NCBI RefSeq assembly: GCF_003286085.1
Contig: NW_020825288.1
Coordinates: forward strand, 13,454,001-13,518,000
Direction: 5' to 3'
DNA length: 64,000 bases
Source of the DNA: Drosophila persimilis
Taxonomy: Eukaryota; Arthropoda; Insecta; Diptera; Drosophilidae
Positions 28,048-41,611 of the stretch are shown piece after piece; position 1 is the stretch's first letter; each line of letters opens with the position of its first letter. A program made the translations under genes and the position numbers. The notes beneath the pieces are model-generated. The model was given only the letters and a program-made list of their open reading frames with translations. It ran no database searches and was not told the DNA's origin.

Positions 28048-28093
28048 ATGATGCCAGAGCCAGAGCCAGAGCCCCAGCCGCAGCCCCAGCCTG
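28048..28093 (+). repeat. AGAGCC / CAGCCC hexamer repeat
   Basis: A degenerate period-6 repeat of the CAGAGC family. The same type recurs at 29.94 kb, 41.58 kb, 41.95 kb and 61.01 kb. Confidence 0.75.
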
Positions 28094-29240
28094 AGAAGTC
28101 ACCGTTGTCGCTGTGGTTGTCGTTGTCTCTTCTGCGGTTGTGGTTGTTGTCGTTGTCGCTGAATATCAAGTCTGGCAGTCGCTCAGCGGCAGCTTCCAAC
28201 TCTCTTTGCTCCATCTCCAGCTCCAGCTCCAGCTCCAGCTCGTTAGTCGTTTTTGGTCAAACGAGATTGCTGCGACAAAAACTGAACAGAGGAGGGCGCG
28301 GGACCAGAGAGAAAACAATCTGTGTATAAGTTTTGTATCTGAGGGCGCAGCAGCTCCAACTAGAGATGACAGAGTGATGGGATCGCGAAATATGTAGTGA
28401 CAGAACTCCCAAATCAAAATGTGGGATCCATTCTTAGATCCCTAACTTAGACTACGTCATGAGAGAAGTACATCCTACATTCTACAGATAAGATACCAAT
28501 ACCATCCTTACTTCGTTCATCTCAACACAGCAGAACTCACGCTCTCATCCCTAACGGCAGGCATCCTACAAGAAGAGGTACAAATAATCGCCATGATCAT
28601 CATCGTCATCATCGTTGCCGCATTGCTTGGCGGATTAAGGCAGCCGGGCCAGACCCAGCGACGACGCTGGATCGTTCACCGAGTGTCACCAGAACACTCC
28701 TCTCTCCAAGGTGCATTGTCCCAGCCATCCCAAGACCCCCGACCACTGTGCGAGACGAGGCTTCGGCCCATTTAAAATGTGCGCAAATAGTTGCGCATGC
28801 GCGCAGTTAATCTGAAGCTGATGCTGGATCTGATGCTGAACCTGAATCTGAACCTGGGACGGAGAGGCCGATTCTGAGGCTGCGTCAGACTGTCTGGTCT
28901 GGTCTGGTCTGGTCTGGTGTGGTGTGGTTGTGGCTCCGGCTTGTTAGCTTCGGCCAAGTGGTCAAGCCGGGTGCTTTCGTCGGCCTGGCACTTTGGAGTG
29001 ATAGTGATGGAAAGTGACGCGTTCATGTTTTGTGTCATTTCGCAGCCATTTGATGTATTGTGACAAACATTCTTTGGCACGGCCCCTTGTGCTGTCCGTC
29101 TGCTGTTCCCTCCTGTCCCTGTCGCTGAGTAGGAAGTTGATTTCTCACAGGGTTCTGAGCTCTGCGGCGGCCAAGTTGTAAAGAGTTCCCCGAAGAGGTT
29201 TATGATCACACAAAGTCCGGTAGCGGCAATTCGTGTGTGA

Positions 29241-29447
29241 TTAGTGGAGGCAAGAACTACAAAATTGTGGGAGAATATCGCAGACTACGTCTATGAGCCA
29301 ATCAGGTACATACTTGATAAATGTGTAGAAATCTACTATCAAATGATCCAAAAACCTATGTCACCAGTCGATTATCACACTCTCTGGACCAGTTTTAAGC
29401 AAATCAGGAAACAAATTGATTTAAATTTAATAAATTTACATACATAA
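29241..29447 (+). other. Unexplained protein-like open frame, no start codon
   Basis: I do not recognise this protein. A frame of about 68 codons runs from just after a TGA at 29238-29240 to a TAA at 29445-29447. It has no ATG at its front; the first internal Met is in QMIQKPMSP. Its composition is protein-like rather than repetitive, with a Trp/Tyr-rich helix-like part (LWENIADYVYEPIRYILDK) and a stretch VDYHTLWTSFKQIRKQI. GATTAG just before it could be a splice acceptor, though its pyrimidine tract is poor. It could be a last exon, a decayed gene fragment or chance. An AATAAA overlaps its end. Confidence 0.3.
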
Positions 29448-32400
29448 CACTCGAATTGAGTTTCCAATTAATTTATTTCATGTCAGCCTCACATCCGGGG
29501 CACATTCCAGGACAAAACCAATCACAAAATGGCCAACCGAAAAAGGACCAATATTGAAACGGAGGGGAAACGTTAAGGAGCGAGGCCTGCAAAAACCCCA
29601 AACCAATAACAATATCAGTAACAATATACACAACAATAAACGAACAAAAACCAATTTACAATTTTATTATATTTTCGCACACGTAGAAAACAGAACCAAA
29701 AGCAAAAGCAGGCGCTGGGGAGAGAGGGTCCCATGAAGGTCCTACGAAAAACAGGACAAGCAGCAAAATGGCCGAGTGCCACAAGAGAGAAAGGGAGAGC
29801 TACAGCTGAAGAGAAAGAGACGGGAACAGAGAAAGAAAACCAATAAAAATCGAAATTGTCGGATGCGAAACGGCGCGGAATTGAATGGGAATCAATTTGC
29901 TTGCGAATCATTGAACAAATTGAAAAGGACAAAACCAGAGCCAGAGCCAGAGCCAGAGACAGAACCAGAACGAGGGACCATCATGCATGTGGATATACAC
30001 AGGATAATGCACACACTCGCTCAGAGAGAGACGGAGAGCTGAAATTGCTTGCAGAACAAATAAACAACGTCATGGCCGGGAAAGAGACAGAAATCGGGTG
30101 GCGGAATGGAGGCAAAAGTGTTATTGATCCTTAGCCAGGAACGGGAGCGTGGGGGGGGGGGCGCTGAAACGGGATCACGGCCCAGAGCTGGCGTTGATGC
30201 TGGGGCATGCAAAAAAGCACGTTATGCGGCCAGGATAAAGGACCTGCCTCTGCCACTGCCTCTGTCTGTGTGCGTCTCTCCACTGCGATTATGTTTGCGC
30301 AGCCATCTTGATTGGCAATGTTATAAAATAAATACACTACGAGGACAACCCTGGCTGCGGGTGTGGGGCGACGAGGGCGGGGCACATTCCGGAAACTCGT
30401 GTAACGTGGATACAGGACAAGGGCAGTGGCACTGCCGGGGGTGGCAGGGTCGTTGAGTGGGCGAGTATGCTTTCGGATTAGTGCGCATTGCCAGCAGCAA
30501 TTGCTGTGGGATTTAGCTGCCAGAACAGAGTACAATGGGCCAAATATGAAAGAAGTGGAGTAGAGAGTGAGTCCATGTGGATTCCAGTAGTCTGCCCCAC
30601 TGTACCACGGATAGAGGAGGGTTTTGCTGGCTGCTGGTGGCTTATTGGTTTTCAGTACCGTGCCAGCGGAAGGATAATGTCAACGGCTGACTGTTTGCCA
30701 AATTGAGCAGCGCAAAGTGCGAGGAAGGCAGGCAGGATTTCGATTGGGAGTTGGGAGACTGGTCACGACGACGACGATGATGATGATCAAAGTGGCAGGG
30801 AGTGGGGAAGGAAGACCAAAGGATGGCGTTGATGAAGTTGTGGAGTGGGTCGTCAGGCAGCTAGGCCAAGCGATGATGACAATGGCAATAATAATTTCAC
30901 AAAATCGTTTGTCATTTACGCATGGCAAACGGTTTTGAAAGTAAACAGCCGGGTCGTCATGGGTCCCGGACACGCCGCGAGATGGGGTAGATGTAGATCC
31001 AGACCAGACGGGAGTGGTGCATGTAGATGGCAAATGGATGTGGATGTGGATGTGGCAGCACCCCAAGGATATTTATGGCATATAGATATTGTTCATTTCA
31101 CTGTTGGCAGGCAATTTTGTGACTAATGTTTGTTTAGCTGTCGTTGGGCATTTGCGACTCTTTCCTGCTCTGCGGCTCCATGGGGGAATGGCTGTAGAAC
31201 GGGAGTGAAATTGTCAGAGGGTTTTAAGGGAAGTGCGGCAAAAAAGGTAAGCAGCGGATTAGGCTTAAGATATTGCCGAAATGGAAAGGAAAGCGCTAGG
31301 TGGGAGAGGCAGAGATGTGGGAAGACACATTAACAGGGAATCGCCGATGAAAGAGTCCATACGTCATTCTTTAAATAGACGAAAGTCTTAGTGTTAATTT
31401 TAGCACGATTTCGACAGCGGCAGCCTCAGCCCCACCCCAAAACAGTAATTCTATACGATACAGATTGAAGAAACCGTTGAAATATAATTATGATGATTTA
31501 TGGCAACCACACGAGCATCTCGCGTCGGAACAAAGCCAGCGCCCACGCCCAGGGGTCCACACTCCACAGAGCACACAGCTCAGAGCACACACTCAAAACG
31601 AGTGTTTAGCTAAAAGCTACACAAAAATAATATAATATTGATTTATGTGGCAGATCTGCACACTCAAAGGAGAAGCCTTCGGAATTAATTTCCTGTCATT
31701 AGGAATGCATTGTGATAAAACCCAGCAACGAACTGTAGATCAAATTTCCAAATGCCAGAGCAACACCTAAGACAAAAAAAAACACAAAAAAATATAAAAA
31801 AATCGTCCGTCGTGAAATCCACCAAATTCCACAAAGAGTTACACAAAACGCGACCCAAGGCAAATCCGAATGGAAAGATCACAAAGCAATAAAATGGATT
31901 TTTATAACAATTTTAGTTAATTTCGGTTTATATGGCCCATCATTAACAAAATTGGTTCCGCCGAGTTGACAGCTCCGCAACGCGTTCCAAAACACTCTGG
32001 AAAAAACGGGTCCAAAATGGATTTGTTTGCTCTCACCATGGAACTGTTGTCCATTGTTCTGCTGCGCGTTTTATGCGGGGAATGTTTATTGTTTTCCCCC
32101 GCTCATCTCTCGGAGTTATGCAAATTAGATGACTGCGACATATACACACATATGTATGTACATAAGTATGAGTATGGTATCATAAAATTCGGTTTAGCTC
32201 TGCTTTAAACACGGTTTAAAGCGAGTTGCAGCCGGCGGCAACGAGGCGTATGCTTAATGTGCCATTAAAATCAATGACTTAGCATGAGAAAATGGCATTA
32301 ACATTACCATGCCAGGGCCTAGGACCAGTCTTTGAATACTCGAGCGTTTAACGAGCTGGCACTCATTCATGCTGCTGCCCCTTCCCCATCAACTGCCCCT

Positions 32401-33100
32401 TCCCATGCCCCTGCCCTGCCACACACTTGAGCAATTTGGTTTATCACTTCATTCTTCGCTTCACGAATGCCTGTGTGGTCCAGGGTCCCTGCCTCAAGTG
32501 CCCTGCCACCCAGCACCCGTTCACCATCCCAGCAAAACAAGTGGCTCAAAAACACATGTAATACCACGCCATGCCATCTGGGGTGCCGTTACAGTTGCAG
32601 TTGCACCCGTCCTCGGCCTTGTCCTTATGTAATTATGCATCCTTTGTCATGCCAATCAAGTACTCTAGATGGAAATGGAAATGGGAATGGGAATGCCTCT
32701 CAAGTGGCACACTCACACACAAACACACACTGTGTGCCACCGGCTGTGTGTCCTGCCCGCACTTGAAGGGATATTTAAATTTTATGCCCAATTAAAAATA
32801 CAATTTCAAGGTTCATAAATACCCAAATTGGTTGACAGAGCGCCCAGAATTAGCATTGGTTTGGGTTTCAGTTTAACGAGAATGGGAGAATGGGAATATA
32901 GTATGTATATATCTGAGCTACTTCGGGGAGTCAAAGAGCTTATATAGGTATTGATTGTTGCAAGGAATTGGTTCTTATTTGTTTTGGGAGTCAGCTGGAA
33001 GTTTATCTGGTCATTAAATCATGGAAAAATCCCCATAGAATCGATTACCTTCACCCACTGCTTTAAAAAGTAGTCACAATTTAGTCGTCGCCCTAATTCT
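29448..33100. other. Gene desert, middle part
   Basis: No gene is supported. The region includes an A-rich stretch (29.5-29.8 kb), a CAGAGC repeat at 29.93 kb, a G10 homopolymer near 30.15 kb and mixed AT-rich sequence. I see nothing else to annotate. Confidence 0.5.
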
Positions 33101-33116
33101 AGTTTAAAACGTAATT

Positions 33117-33190
33117 TGATAATTATCTTGGCTCATTTCCGGGAGTTCCCCCTGTGGTTTATATATACCCGATCTCGTGATTTGCTCTAC
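33117..33190 (+). promoter_or_regulatory. Orphan GATA-kappaB-TATA promoter-like module
   Basis: Two back-to-back GATA sites (TGATAA at 33117-33122 and, on the other strand, AGATAA at 33123-33128) are followed by GGGAGTTCCC at 33141-33150. That decamer is an exact match to the NF-kappaB/Rel consensus GGGRNNYYCC. A TATA box, TTTATATATA, follows at 33158-33167. A start site near 33190 would fit. This order and spacing are typical of Drosophila antimicrobial and immune-induced genes, where a GATA factor acts with Dif/Relish. No secreted-peptide frame follows within about 400 bases, so the transcript, if any, is non-coding, spliced or lost. Confidence 0.4.
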
Positions 33191-33200
33191 CAACAATTCA

Positions 33201-33221
33201 TTAGTTAACAGTTTTAACTAA
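33201..33221. repeat. 8-bp inverted repeat TTAGTTAA...TTAACTAA
   Basis: Perfect 8-base arms around a 5-base spacer lie just after the predicted start of the 33.1-kb module. It could be a dimeric homeodomain or HNF1-type site, or a small stem in a transcript. Confidence 0.5.
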
Positions 33222-35617
33222 GCCAGAGAAAAAAAACGTATTGTAAATTATTTCATTTGAAAACCAGCAATTTGTGTTATATATTTCTCCCCTCCTCGCT
33301 CTATATACAAATATATGGTCGTATATAGGGGCTTTATCTAAGGCTACCCACTGCGCAGTCTCTGAGTCTGGAGAGTAAACCGATTATCTCAGCTTCCAGT
33401 CTCCCCCGTGGGCTTGGATAACTCGCAATCCACACGTGAATATGGGCGTTGCCCAATGTCGAGGTCGCGCTGTGGAGGGGCACTGGAATGAAGATGCTCG
33501 CACTCGCACTCACCAGAGGTGCACGTGTAGCTCCCCCTCGGCTGGGATTATGCAAACGTTTAGATAATTGTGTCGCAACCGCAGAACTACAACAAAAAAA
33601 CTTCCAGCTTCTAATTTATGTGCGGCAAGTGCTCGCTTTGGCGCTCATTTAATAATTGCACGATGCCTGGAGGTCTCATTACTGCTGTAGGACGCTCTAC
33701 TACTCCACTATCCACAAGCTCCGTATGTGTGTGTGTGTTTAACGTAATTAACTGAAATCACGGGACAAAAGTGGGGCACACGGGAGAGATATACATATAT
33801 ATACAGATAGAGGGAGAGGGAGAGGGAGAGATGTACGCCCATTTGCAAATCGCTTTTCAATTATGGGGAAACAAGCCCAGCTAAATGGGTTCCTTAATAA
33901 TCGAAATTAACACGCGACTCGGAGCCGGAGTCGGACTGCGATATGGAATGTCGGAAGCTGTCCAACAGAGGGAGAAGCAGAGGCTTAAGCGGCTGATAAA
34001 CGACTTCAAAACATACAAAACGTTCGATTTAACTCACAGAGTTAATAATATTATCGGCTTAAGACATTGTCGCCGATCCGCTTGGCTGTATGCCAATCGA
34101 TTTATTAAAATGTCAGAAACTAGTTTGTTTAGTTTTCAGCCAGAGCCAGAGTCGAGCCAGAGTCCCGCCAGAAGACTGGGCCAGGTCCGTCGCTGTCGCT
34201 GTCGCCGGTGCGAGCCGAGCCGAGGCTTTGGCGTGATATATATTTTGATTTTAATGCGTTATAATTTCGCTATAAATCAAATGCTCGGCTTATGACGAGC
34301 CGCCGGCCAGCAGCCAACAGCCAGCGGCTCCAACCTGCTGCTAGCTGTCGGAATTGGTTTTCGGGTTCGTTATTATTAAACTCCTATTCCCCCCCCCAAC
34401 ACCACCTTACCTTCTCTGATAAGTCAGCCCATTTCTAACACTTTCATTAAGCAGCCGAAATTTATGGGCCCAATCCCAAGCACCGGCCATATCCACTCCA
34501 TTCCACTTCAATTCGAATGCAGTTTCCGCTGCCAACAGTAGCCTATTCATATCTGGGGAAAATGTATCAAATAGCTAAGCTCCGATAATGGCTTTTTAAA
34601 GAATTTCCTCCAGGTGGCAGGTGGCTTACGGCAGCCGTCGTGTGGGGCACTTTTATGGGCAACAAAGACTGGGAGATCTCTCGCCGAGAGCCACCCAACT
34701 AGAAAACGGTTTCTCAAACACAGAATGAGAAATTCCAGCAGCAATTTGCATACGACACGAGGGATTTTCCTATTTTTATGGTACCATTTCACTGACTAAT
34801 AAGGCTTGTATCTTTTGGTATTATTACAAGATCATTGGGAAAGAAGAGTTCGGTTGGGATTGGTCGTAAAGGCAGGGCATCTGCAAGATATTTAAGCTCT
34901 GTTATTCATAATAATTATATGAGCAGCGTAAAAATATTAAGATATTTAGGATCACATAGTTTTCTATATACGAAATGAATAATTCGGATATATCCAACCA
35001 ACGCAACGACTAACAATCTCTCAGAACTCCTTTCCCAGCCTGTCTCCAGCTGAAATCTTGCCGTTCACCGCCTTCCCATGGTCGAGTCCAACCCCTTGCT
35101 CAGAGCCATTAACTGCCTTTGTGCGTATTGCACACTTTGCCGGTTAGTCAGTAAGTCAGCTAGCCATTCAGGCCATCAGTTTGCCAGTCCATCCGTCAGG
35201 CGACCCCGTTACGCCGTTTGTCGCCGTTAATTAGAAACTATTCAAAGTCTACTTAAGTGCGCACTTCCTGTGCCCAGAGCTCTGCGGAAATTCTGTGGAA
35301 ATGTTCTATATTCGGTGAGTGCGTGTGTGTTGAAGCGTAGCTCTCCCCATACCATGAATATATACATCCATATACTGTACATATCTTGCGGGCAATTGTA
35401 ATTGCTGCCGAGCTGCCTCGAAAACTAACGAGACAATTTGAAAATAATTGCCTTATATGGCGGCCATTAAGCAGAGTCTGCTCATTGGTTGGTAATTTTA
35501 ACAGCATTCACGAGTGTTTGGGGTTCGCTGAACTTTTATCTGTCAACGTTTTGAAGTACTCCAATGATTTCTCATGGTGTGGGGTCTCGTCTAGACAGAG
35601 AAATGGCTGCGGTTTCC

Positions 35618-35640
35618 CTCTCTCTCTCTCTCTCTTTCTC
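35618..35640 (+). repeat. (CT)n microsatellite
   Basis: About ten CT units with one TTT interruption. Confidence 0.85.
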
Positions 35641-36831
35641 TTGAAGCATTTAGAGATCTCTGGCTAATTGCAGACTTGGTTTCAAGAGATTTGTTTGTTG
35701 ATTGGCTTTTTAGGATTTAATTAGATGTATCTACCATATATACTATATAAGATAATGATTAAACCTGCTGAATCGCCGACTGGAGAGTAGGTTCAGTGCG
35801 TTGGCCTTCCCTCTCCGCTCGGGTTTCACGACAAACGTCTCCAATAAGATTTATTTACACAACTCAATCAAATGCCTCGACTAACTCCGCTCTGGGTTAA
35901 TTAATTAAAGTCAATCTCGATTTGTGGCCAATTAGTTTTGGGTTTCGTTTTGGCCTTTTTTCCATGCCAGCCCCTAAGCCCCCGGCCACCACCGCCGACG
36001 GCCATTTGGCTTTATGTGGATCAGGTTAATTAGCCAAGCTGGCTGAAGCCTGAAGCCTGAAGCCCGAAGCCCGTAATTAACTCTATAAATAAACATTCAA
36101 TTTGGTCTCTCGGCCATAAATTGATCAATCTCGAGTCGACTGATGAACGCTTGACTTTTGAGATTCTTTTTCTGTGCCATAATTGCTTAATTTGCTTAAT
36201 CGCGTCTGCGATGGTAAGTCATGCAATAAGCGTATAAATCAAATGATTAGAGAGGTTCCCATAGACACCACTCGAGCTCCATCACATCCTAACTCATCCT
36301 GGAAGTCATTCTCGGAGTCAACCACATTCTCATGTTCACATTTCACCCCAATTACCTTATCGCCGGCGACCCATTTAATTTATAATGTTTAACATCAACC
36401 CCCGACCAAGTGCCAACCCACCCCAGAAAGAGTGTGTTTCCTTGTGGTTCCCATCCACCATCCACCACCAGAAAGCAGGCACCACCGACAACGACCGAGA
36501 TTAACGGATGAAGTCAGCGCCTCACTTGAAGTCCGACCCGGGCAATTTTTCGGTTGGCATCTATGTAAGTGTTCCCCAGGGTGAGATACATTTTCAGTAA
36601 CAACCCATCGACTTTACATCATTTTCATGGTCGTTTTTCCATTTTGTTGCCGCTGCGGTTAGAGCGGGACGGGGAGAGCGGGCCGCTCTGTCAAATATTA
36701 AATTACGCTTGTTAAATTGTCTTGTTAAAATCAACTGCACTGAATCGACGCAATTTATCATATTTTAATGGGGTTCACTTCGAGAATCGAGATTCGAGAA
36801 TCGAGAAATTGCTGCTTATCGATAGAGCTGC

Positions 36832-36855
36832 AGAGAGAGAGAGAGAGAGAGAGAG
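36832..36855 (+). repeat. (GA)n microsatellite
   Basis: About eleven GA units, preceded by an imperfect AATCGAGATTCGAG repeat and ATCGATAG. Confidence 0.85.
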
Positions 36856-39825
36856 CGTGAGCGAGTCCGTGTTTGTGGAGGAGCTGGGGGATCCGATCGG
36901 TCCGTGGAGGGAGGGATGATGATAGTGTTGCCTCTTTTGGAGCTCTGGCGCTGAAGCTGCCCCCGTCTCTGTGCCCTGTGCCTTGTGCCTCTGCCCCTGA
37001 GCCGATGAGCAATGAGTTGTTGATTTCATTTGTAATGGACTTTTATTTCACTCGCCTAATGCCAGCCGTATAATTTTCGAGTTCTGCCCCGTTCCTGCCA
37101 CCCTACTTGGTGCAGTCCGCACCTAATAATTGAGCAATTGAGCTGGAACACGAAAAGCGCCTTAACATTTGAACCTGGCCACCATCCCAGCCGTCTCTGC
37201 GCCAGTGCTGGACTGTTGCTGGGGAGCAGAGTTCCGCAGGATATCAGCGCATGCTTATTATCACATTATGGCCACATAAATATTCCTAGGCCAGTCCCAG
37301 TCCCAGAGCCGGCCCAATCTCGGGCATTCATTATGTGAAATATTTATCGGGCTGTGCACACAGCAGTGTAGACAACCCAATTCTAAGCCCCAATGGAAAG
37401 CCCAAGTTATTGCACTTTTTATTACCATCTATGGATTTTTGAATCTCTGGCATCGAGCGAACCGGCAGTTGCAGCTCAAAATTAAGCAAATTGTTGGTGG
37501 CGAAAAGCTGAAGATGGATTGGTGGGTGGGTGAGAGGATAGATGGAGAGATCTGTAAATACGTGAAAAGGAGAGATAGAGCGATACTGATTGAGATATAG
37601 AGAGAGATGCATATGGAGAGGTGGATATATGTATAGATAAACATATAGATGGAATACAAATATCTGCAATATATCATTGAAATGAAGAACACTTTGCTTC
37701 AGGTGAGTCGTCTCATATTAAGGGATCTGTGATTTCATTTATATTTTATATACAATCTTACAGGGTTAAGTGTTTTTTAACGAGTCAAATTATTGTCCAT
37801 CAATACGTCCGCACCCTCTCTGTCGCAGCCCAATTGGAGCATAAAAAGTCAACGCCATAAAGCATTTAAATATGCATATTCCGATGATATACCCGATGAA
37901 CAACACAACCCATCACGCAAGGCCTCTCTACTCGTTTGAGGGCACATCTTTGGTTCAGTTTTTGGGCTGTTTATTAACGACAAATTATAATTAATTGCAT
38001 CGATCACGTGATGGAGATCGAGCAGCCTGCAGACACATTTCAGCAGGCTCAATTTATTTTTGGACTGCAGGTGTGAATAGGCCACGCCAAGGCTCCGGCC
38101 AGGGCCTCGGGCACCCCACAACCACCGCCAAAATCGGAAAGAAAAAGTGCACACAAATGTATGAGAGACCCAAGTGAGGCATGCAATGGGGAATACGGAC
38201 GGAGTGGAGCTAAATGGATGTGGATGACGTGCCAGGCACAGCAGGACTTTTCTCAATTCGGAGTTTTGGAGTTGAAGGCAAATGCTGCACAAAATTATTA
38301 ACACGATTTAAAACACTTTTATGGCATCGCCCGCTGTGAATGAAGTTGTTATGCATTTTATCGCGAGATTTCGCTGAATTTCCAGCAGATAGGAGCCGAG
38401 ATGCAGTGGCTCGAAGGGGTGTCCAAGGGGGTCCATGGGCAAACCAGTTCAGCTGGCCGAAATGCATGGGCATGCAAATGAAATTAACGCTTTGGCCGGC
38501 AGTTTTAGCAGCATTTACTTGGCCATTTTTATGCCTCGTTGTGGCTGGTGGCTGGTGGCTGGTGGCTGTTGGCTGGTGACTGGTTCCTGGTCGGTTGCCA
38601 AGGCGTGCAAATCAATTTTTGGAACAATGTTGTTCACTTTTGCGGTCCTTTTCTGCTGGATGATTGTTTTCTATTGGCTTGTTATGACTGAGTGGATTTG
38701 ACGCTTTAAATTCCGTAGAAGCACCCTCGAGGGCCAGCAGGATAATGCCGGGGGCATTCAATTTGAAAATTTCATTTTAATTGTTCTTCTGTTTTTCCTT
38801 TTATTGTGCGAGTGGTGTGTATTCCAATATTTTTTTGGCTTTGTGCTCTCATGGTTTATTGTTGACTCGGCACAAAATGTGCTAAACCGCCATCCCATTA
38901 CAATCCATTCCGTGCGATTGCCTTTTCATGGAAGCGCACAAAGGGAGAGGTGGAGGTGCCACTTCAGGCGAAATCAAAGGAGCAGAGCAGATCCTTCGGT
39001 GGCAATTGTAAGACAATAATTGGACAAAGGACTGCCTGCCAAAGCACGCGTGAATATTTGTTATAAATTTGTCAACCATCGCCCGACGGTTCCCTCTCCC
39101 TGTCCAGAGCCGCACATCTGCCATCCGAGGGTCTCCTTGCGACTCGATCTCTCGACACGGATAAGGCGATGGGCAACACCAACAGCAACACCTTCGAGTC
39201 ATTGCATTTTCATTAATTAAAGGAAGCCAGGTTTTATTGGGATATCTCAATCTTCTCGGGATGCACACGGGATACATACCAACGAGAATACGTACATGTA
39301 TGTATGTATCTGCCACGCCCCCGTTACCGATCTCCTTTCTTGGCATTGTTCGGCTAAGTGGACATCGTTTATTGCACGTTTTTGTTTGGCTGCCTTTTCA
39401 AAATTAGTTGCGCTATTCAGTACTCCTGGCCTCCCCTGACTCCTGGCCAGCTCTACGTCAGCGGGCTGTAAATTAACTGGCTGTACCCAGATACCTCTCC
39501 TCTCCCCTCTGCCGAATCCATTCCTGCTGTTGATTGCACCCACACGATCCATTGTCCAGCCATATGTGTGTGTGTTCCTCTGAGCATTCGTTCGCTTTTG
39601 CATTTGGCACATGCGTTGTGTCCCCTCGTTTAGCAGCTGTTGCTGCTGCTGTCCCAATCTGCTGTTCCATCCCCTCCGTTCCCCCTATTATACAATCGTC
39701 GTACTCTGGTAGCGAAATTATGTTAAATGACTTAATTTATAATGTTTTGTTTGGCTGCCAAAAGTGCGGAGGGAGCGCGCAATGTATTTGCAATAAAAAT
39801 GGAATTCCATTGCGGACTGTAAATG

Positions 39826-39826
<1 letters not shown>

Positions 39827-39858
<32 letters not shown>
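39827..39858 (+). repeat. (CA)n microsatellite
   Basis: About 16 perfect CA units. Confidence 0.92.
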
Positions 39859-39859
<1 letters not shown>

Positions 39860-41579
39860 GGAGTGAAACGTAGGGTAGAGGGGTGCGTGAGGGGAGTGTT
39901 TAGCGAATATATAGCGAGGAATATGTAAATTCCGTGTAAATTATCATCAGGCAATTGGTCTTCGACTTAAGTACATACATTGTTGGTTGGTAGAAGTTTA
40001 ATTGGACTTGCTCGTATTGTATTTACGTATGCCCAAGGAGTATTTATTTCTTTCATGGAAATAATCTGTAAAAATAACACTATGCGACAAATGAAAATTT
40101 TTTAATATACTTTCCATACTTGGATTTTTCACTATATATCGAAAATCTTTTATAAAAATGGAATAATGTGACTTGGCACACTTTCATTATTTTTACTCGG
40201 CATCTGCAGCGAGGATATCCACAAAAAATGTGTGGATTGTAAAGAAAAAAATATACGACCTTGCACAGGATTTTTGATTGGTGTGGATATATTGGATATA
40301 CCTGAAGATATAGCTACCTAAATTACAACAATTATTTAACATTTTTAAGGTTTCTTCAACTTTTTTTTAAGTGTTTTTATGTTATGGTCCGATTTTCAGC
40401 CATAAGTTCCAGCCAGAATTAGCTACTAGCCAATCGAATTGTCCAAAGAATTTCAGAGGTAAAAACTATTAAGTAAACATGTAACAAAATTTGAATTATA
40501 TGCTTAAATTCTGTACAAAGGCTTTATATGTCGGATAAATAAAATACGACCATACTTTGACCACACTTTCACTAGCAGAATTCCTCTTGAAATGCCAGAC
40601 TTCCTGTCAACACACCTGATGCTTATATAAACACCAGTAATCTATAATGAGCTCAGCTGGTAATCAGGATGGGTTAAGTTTAAATCTGGGCATTTCCCTT
40701 TCGGGTTAAATTTTAGGCAGCTGGACAGACTTTCATTTCGCTCGAAGCTGATCGTTTTATTGAAATCGTTTTGGCAACAGGAAAGCACCTGCTCGAATCA
40801 TTGCCCCGCCTCAGAGCCGTGATCCTCCGAAATGATCTGACTCCTCCAGTGATCCACGCAGACTACAAAGTTGTCGGGCCATTAAGCTGATTGAGTTGAA
40901 GTTCGGAGCTCATTTCCCATTACGAGTTGATCAGTTTTGTGCCATGGAAGTGGAGCGGGAAGAATGTTTGGGTCGGAGAGAAGGTTTTTAATGTTACTGC
41001 TTGTTTGCTTTCACACTATCATTGCGGCAGAATGAGGCACTGCTCCACTTTCGTGAGCAGCTCTCCTCGGGCCTCATGCGCGTCCCGGCCACCCCAGTGT
41101 CCTTGGGGCTGGGGGGAGCATTTCCCGTTTGCAATTTTCACTCGATCCCCGACTGATTATTATATTGTACGCACATGTTCCGCCATTATGGAGTTATTAT
41201 GATCAATAAGACAAGTTAAATGCTGCAATTAACTCGGGGCCAACGATTTCTTCCCCTTTCCGAGAGAGTCCGCTACCTTCCTTGAGCCGTCTTCCTCAAT
41301 TTCTGGTCTTGCGACCGCGTCCCAAATTTGAGACTCTGCAGCGCCAATGGCCGACATACAATATATATGTACATACATATATATGGATGGATGTATGCGT
41401 ACTTCTTCGTACAGTCTGCTTCTCTTATTTTCTCGGGCTGGCTGCGCGTAATTGGCGCTTAATTCTCCTGCGGGATCATTTAATTTTACGAGCCCGGCCA
41501 ATTGATTATAATGGACGCCATCAGACTTTTACAACATGCTAAATGCACGCGTAAACATCGCGATCGACGGAGCCAAACA

Positions 41580-41611
41580 GGAGAGGCAGAGGCAGAGGCA
41601 GAGGCAGAGGC
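41580..41611 (+). repeat. CAGAGG hexamer repeat
   Basis: About five AGGCAG units in tandem, of the period-6 class seen across the window. Confidence 0.75.

Larger units (their letters stand above)
9952..29200. other. Gene desert, left part
   Basis: No gene is supported here. The stretch mixes AT-rich blocks with TAATTA-type homeodomain cores, microsatellites, G-rich hexamer repeats (10.97 and 12.69 kb), GATCACC repeats near 11.65 kb, a CGATA array at 21.47 kb and GTTCG-type degenerate repeats at 20.73-20.79 kb. Lying between a developmental regulator and the next genes, it probably holds enhancers. No single enhancer can be delimited by eye. Confidence 0.55.

Noticed and set aside
28772-29209. 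145-codon minus-strand frame
   Set aside because: No ATG start. Much of it is repeat-derived (DQTRPD-like and FRFRFS-like strings from simple DNA) and no domain is visible.
34547-34792. 81-codon minus-strand frame with ATG
   Set aside because: Some protein-like look, but no promoter words, no splice sites and no family. Weaker than the 29.2-kb frame.
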